Source of the DNA: JBHIKY01 sp042139015
Lineage (GTDB): Bacteria; Bacillota; Bacilli; Bacillales; Marinococcaceae
Direction of reading: 5' to 3'
Assembly: GCF_042139015.1 (NCBI RefSeq)
Contig: NZ_JBHIKY010000001.1
Location: forward strand, 124,001 to 188,000
DNA length: 64,000 bases
Part shown: positions 61,942-64,000 of the stretch, in pieces
Layout of the letters: the number at the start of each line of letters is the position of its first letter
Position numbering within the stretch: position 1 is the stretch's first letter
Translations under genes and position numbers: made by a program
Notes under the pieces: generated by a model
Database searches by the model: none
What the model was told of the DNA's origin: nothing
The model's input: only the letters and a program-made list of their open reading frames with translations

Positions 61942-62135
61942 ATAAGTGGTGAAAAATCAAAACTGTTTACAATCTATCGAATATGTCATGTCCATATTGT
62001 TACAGTTCAACATTTTTTCACAAATATTATCAATCTGTTCCTTGTTTGTTTTTATTAAATCAAATACCCTTAATTAATAAACAACTATAAAATTGCGTTT
62101 AATCGAACCATAATCTAGAAAAAAGGAGCAATAAA

Positions 62136-62714
62136 ATGTTACCAATCGAGCGACAGCAACAAATTTTAACATGGCTGGAGCATGAAGAGACAATGCGTGT
62201 TTCAGATATTAGTAAAAGATTAGATGTTTCTGAAATGACAATTTATCGTGACATAAAACCGTTGATTGAGCAGGAGAAGATTCTAAAAACAGGAAATGGT
62301 ATTTCTCTTGTGCCTCAAACGTTTGTTTCTTCTAATCATTGTTCTTATTGCCATAAACCTTCGAATTCTCGATTATCAGTCAAGCTTCTTAAAGTAAATC
62401 AACAAGTAGAGCTGGCCTGCTGCGCTCATTGCGGCTTGCTTCGTTATCAGGATATTAAAAAGGATATTTCGCAGATTATCTGCCAGGATTTTTTAACAGA
62501 TACAACCATAAGTGCGAAAATGGCAGTTTATCTTATACATGCAGATGTAAACCTTAATTGCTGCCAGCCTCAAGTCATCTCTTTTCAATCCATGAAACAA
62601 GCTGAGCAATTCCAGCTGGGATTCGGTGGCGATATCTATCATTTTGACGACGCTATTCGCACCATTACTAAAGAAATGCATGGGGATTCCTGCTGTCAAT
62701 CCAATAATACGTAA
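62136..62714 (+). CDS. DeoR-type HTH regulator fused to a NosL-like metal-binding domain
   Basis: A 192-residue protein. An N-terminal DeoR-type winged helix (ERQQQILTWLEHEETMRVSDISKRL, DVSEMTIYRDIKPLIEQE) is followed by cysteine pairs (CSYCHKP, CCAHCGLL) and a C-terminal NosL-like fold. The latter reads DFLTDTTISAKMAVYLIHADVN, then FQSMKQAEQFQLGFGGDIYHF. NosL domains bind copper, so the protein may repress genes in response to copper or another thiophilic metal. ATG at 62136 after AAGGAG. The PepSY membrane protein gene starts 24 bases after its stop, so the two are an operon and the regulator probably governs it. Confidence 0.8.
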   Translation: MLPIERQQQILTWLEHEETMRVSDISKRLDVSEMTIYRDIKPLIEQEKILKTGNGISLVPQTFVSSNHCSYCHKPSNSRLSVKLLKVNQQVELACCAHCGLLRYQDIKKDISQIICQDFLTDTTISAKMAVYLIHADVNLNCCQPQVISFQSMKQAEQFQLGFGGDIYHFDDAIRTITKEMHGDSCCQSNNT

Positions 62715-62738
62715 AGATACATATTAGAGGAGGAAAAA

Positions 62739-64000
62739 ATGACTCCAAAACGCAATAAACAACTTAAGAATGGCAAGAAAACCACGGGTATATATCATGC
62801 CGTCTGGCGCTGGCACTTTTATGCTGGATTAATTTTTATGCCTTTTCTTCTACTATTGGCAATCACAGGCGGTATTTATCTCTTTAAGGCTGAGATTGAA
62901 CAATTTATGTATCAGGACCTTTACCAAGTGGAAGCACAGGGGCAGGCCATCTCCCCTGCTGCACAGATTGACACTGTGATGGATAGATATCCTGAAGCAA
63001 TCGTGGATCGATACCGTCCTGGAGAAGATGCGCATCGATCAGCTGAAGTAGGAATCAGCAATGAATCCTCTTCTCTGACGGTTTTTGTTGATCCTTATAC
63101 TGGAGAAATTGTTGGTGATCTTCCTGATGAAGAACGTTTAATGGATAAAATTGTTGAAATTCATGGAGAACTAATGGCCGGGACCACAGGGGACCGAATC
63201 GTCGAATTAGCCGCCTGCTGGGCAATTATTCTTATTGTCACGGGGATTTACTTATGGCGGCCCAAAAGGAACGAAAAGTTATGGGGTGTGCTGCTCCCAA
63301 GATTTTCGAAAGGTAAAAAAATTGCAATGAGAGACCTGCACGCCGTTCCAGCCTTTTGGATATCGGCAGGGATGTTCTTTTTAATCATGACTGGATTACC
63401 CTGGTCTGGTCTTTGGGGAAATGGGGTTCAAACTTTGGCGACCAGTACCGGAGCAGGCTACCCTCCTTCCATTTGGGTCGGAGAGGCCCCGACCTCTGAG
63501 GTCAAGACGGAAGATATTGCAGATGTTTCATGGGCAGCTGAAAATTTAGACGTTCCTTCTTCTTCTATACAGGAATATGAAAGATTGTCCATTGATGATG
63601 TTGTTGATATTGCAGAAGAAAGGAACGTTTATCCGAGCTACGATGTGTTTTTACCCCAGGAAGAAGATGGAGTATATACGTTATCTGTATTTACTGAAAA
63701 AGCTGAGGATGAAGCCACTTTGCACATTGATCAGTATACCGGAGCTGTTTTAGCTGATTACCGTTTTCAGGACTATGCTCCGGCAGGAAAGCTGATTGCG
63801 ATGGGAATTACTTTGCATGAAGGAACACAATTTGGACTCCTCAATCAACTAACCGGGCTTATAATTTGTATAGGTATCGCAGGAATTGTTGTAAGTGGGT
63901 TTTTATTATGGTGGAAACGAAAGCCTGCCGGAAAGCTGGGAGCTCCAAAAGCGCCTCCTGCCAGAACACTAAAGTTCTTCACCCTTATTCTCATATTATT
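62739..64000 (+). CDS. PepSY-associated membrane protein (PiuB-like), C-terminus cut by window edge
   Basis: The ATG at 62739 follows AGAGGAGG. The start reads YHAVWRWHFYAGLIFMPFLLLLAITGGIYLF, typical of PepSY_TM proteins that reduce siderophores or support metal transport. A PepSY domain (TVFVDPYTGEIVGDLP) and a heme-ligand-like EIHGELMAGTTGDRIVELAACWAIIL helix follow, then a third helix with RDLHAVPAFWISAGMFFLIMTGLPWSG. A second PepSY stretch (TLHIDQYTGAVLADYRFQ) and another helix pair (GITLHEGTQFGLLNQLTGLII) come before the window ends. About 420 residues are present. The histidines in the helices fit heme-based electron transfer across the membrane. Confidence 0.88.
   Translation, partial: MTPKRNKQLKNGKKTTGIYHAVWRWHFYAGLIFMPFLLLLAITGGIYLFKAEIEQFMYQDLYQVEAQGQAISPAAQIDTVMDRYPEAIVDRYRPGEDAHRSAEVGISNESSSLTVFVDPYTGEIVGDLPDEERLMDKIVEIHGELMAGTTGDRIVELAACWAIILIVTGIYLWRPKRNEKLWGVLLPRFSKGKKIAMRDLHAVPAFWISAGMFFLIMTGLPWSGLWGNGVQTLATSTGAGYPPSIWVGEAPTSEVKTEDIADVSWAAENLDVPSSSIQEYERLSIDDVVDIAEERNVYPSYDVFLPQEEDGVYTLSVFTEKAEDEATLHIDQYTGAVLADYRFQDYAPAGKLIAMGITLHEGTQFGLLNQLTGLIICIGIAGIVVSGFLLWWKRKPAGKLGAPKAPPARTLKFFTLILIL

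Overview
The window looks like chromosome of a spore-forming, salt-adapted member of the Bacillaceae (haloalkaliphilic Bacillus relatives such as Alkalicoccus or Salsuginibacillus would fit; the genus is inferred, not proven). The basis is strong Bacillus-type ribosome binding sites with many TTG/GTG starts, YheC/YheD spore-coat-type domains, YdbS/YdbT, YwaF and GlnK/GlnL-type proteins, acid-rich exported proteins, two BCCT osmolyte carriers and an AblB-type acetyltransferase. No rRNA, tRNA, CRISPR array or intact insertion sequence was seen.

Layout. 0-9.4 kb: an SLH-domain surface protein (cut by the window edge), lactate dehydrogenase behind two Rex-type operators, rlmN, a gamma-glutamyltransferase-like exported enzyme, a processive GT2 glycosyltransferase with an LCP cell-wall ligase, a small exported/membrane protein pair, and an AIM24 protein. 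9.5-11.4 kb: a flavin reductase and a YeeE/YedE sulfur-type permease that lacks the family's key cysteines. 11.5-15.3 kb: a compact glycocin-like RiPP operon with a double-glycine precursor of 74 residues, a SunS-like glycosyltransferase and a C39-peptidase ABC exporter, with a palindromic attenuator after the precursor. 15.4-19.4 kb: an MFS exporter and a GntR(YtrA-like)-ABC operon.

19.6-26.4 kb: an unusual group made of a predicted papain-like cysteine enzyme next to an ATP-grasp ligase, a beta-lysine-type N-acetyltransferase without its usual aminomutase partner, and an AT-rich tandem YheC/YheD protein. 26.5-33.6 kb: YdbS/YdbT, a frameshifted zinc-ribbon gene, a 604-residue membrane protein, a divergent LysR/flavodoxin-reductase pair, and an XRE regulator with a membrane protein. 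33.9-45.4 kb: two BCCT carriers flanking a VOC-Rieske-amidohydrolase cluster, a two-component system divergent from a DUF1541 (YdhK) lipoprotein, and a TIM-barrel isomerase with a Rieske fusion protein.

45.8-55.4 kb is an asparagine/aspartate utilisation island: two asparaginases, an AnsR-like repressor, an NhaC antiporter, a dicarboxylate/amino-acid symporter, aspartase, and a GlnK/GlnL-type two-component system. 56-64 kb holds YwaF, a zinc-ribbon HhH protein, an AraC-GyrI regulator, a GNAT acetyltransferase, a DUF418 protein, a LarA-like protein, an HTH-NosL-type regulator, and the start of a PepSY membrane protein. Related 220-240 bp elements whose ends form terminators sit between three convergent gene pairs (30.8, 32.7 and 55.4 kb), with a decayed fragment at 58.6 kb.

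All functions come from reading motifs and family resemblance; no database search or alignment was run.
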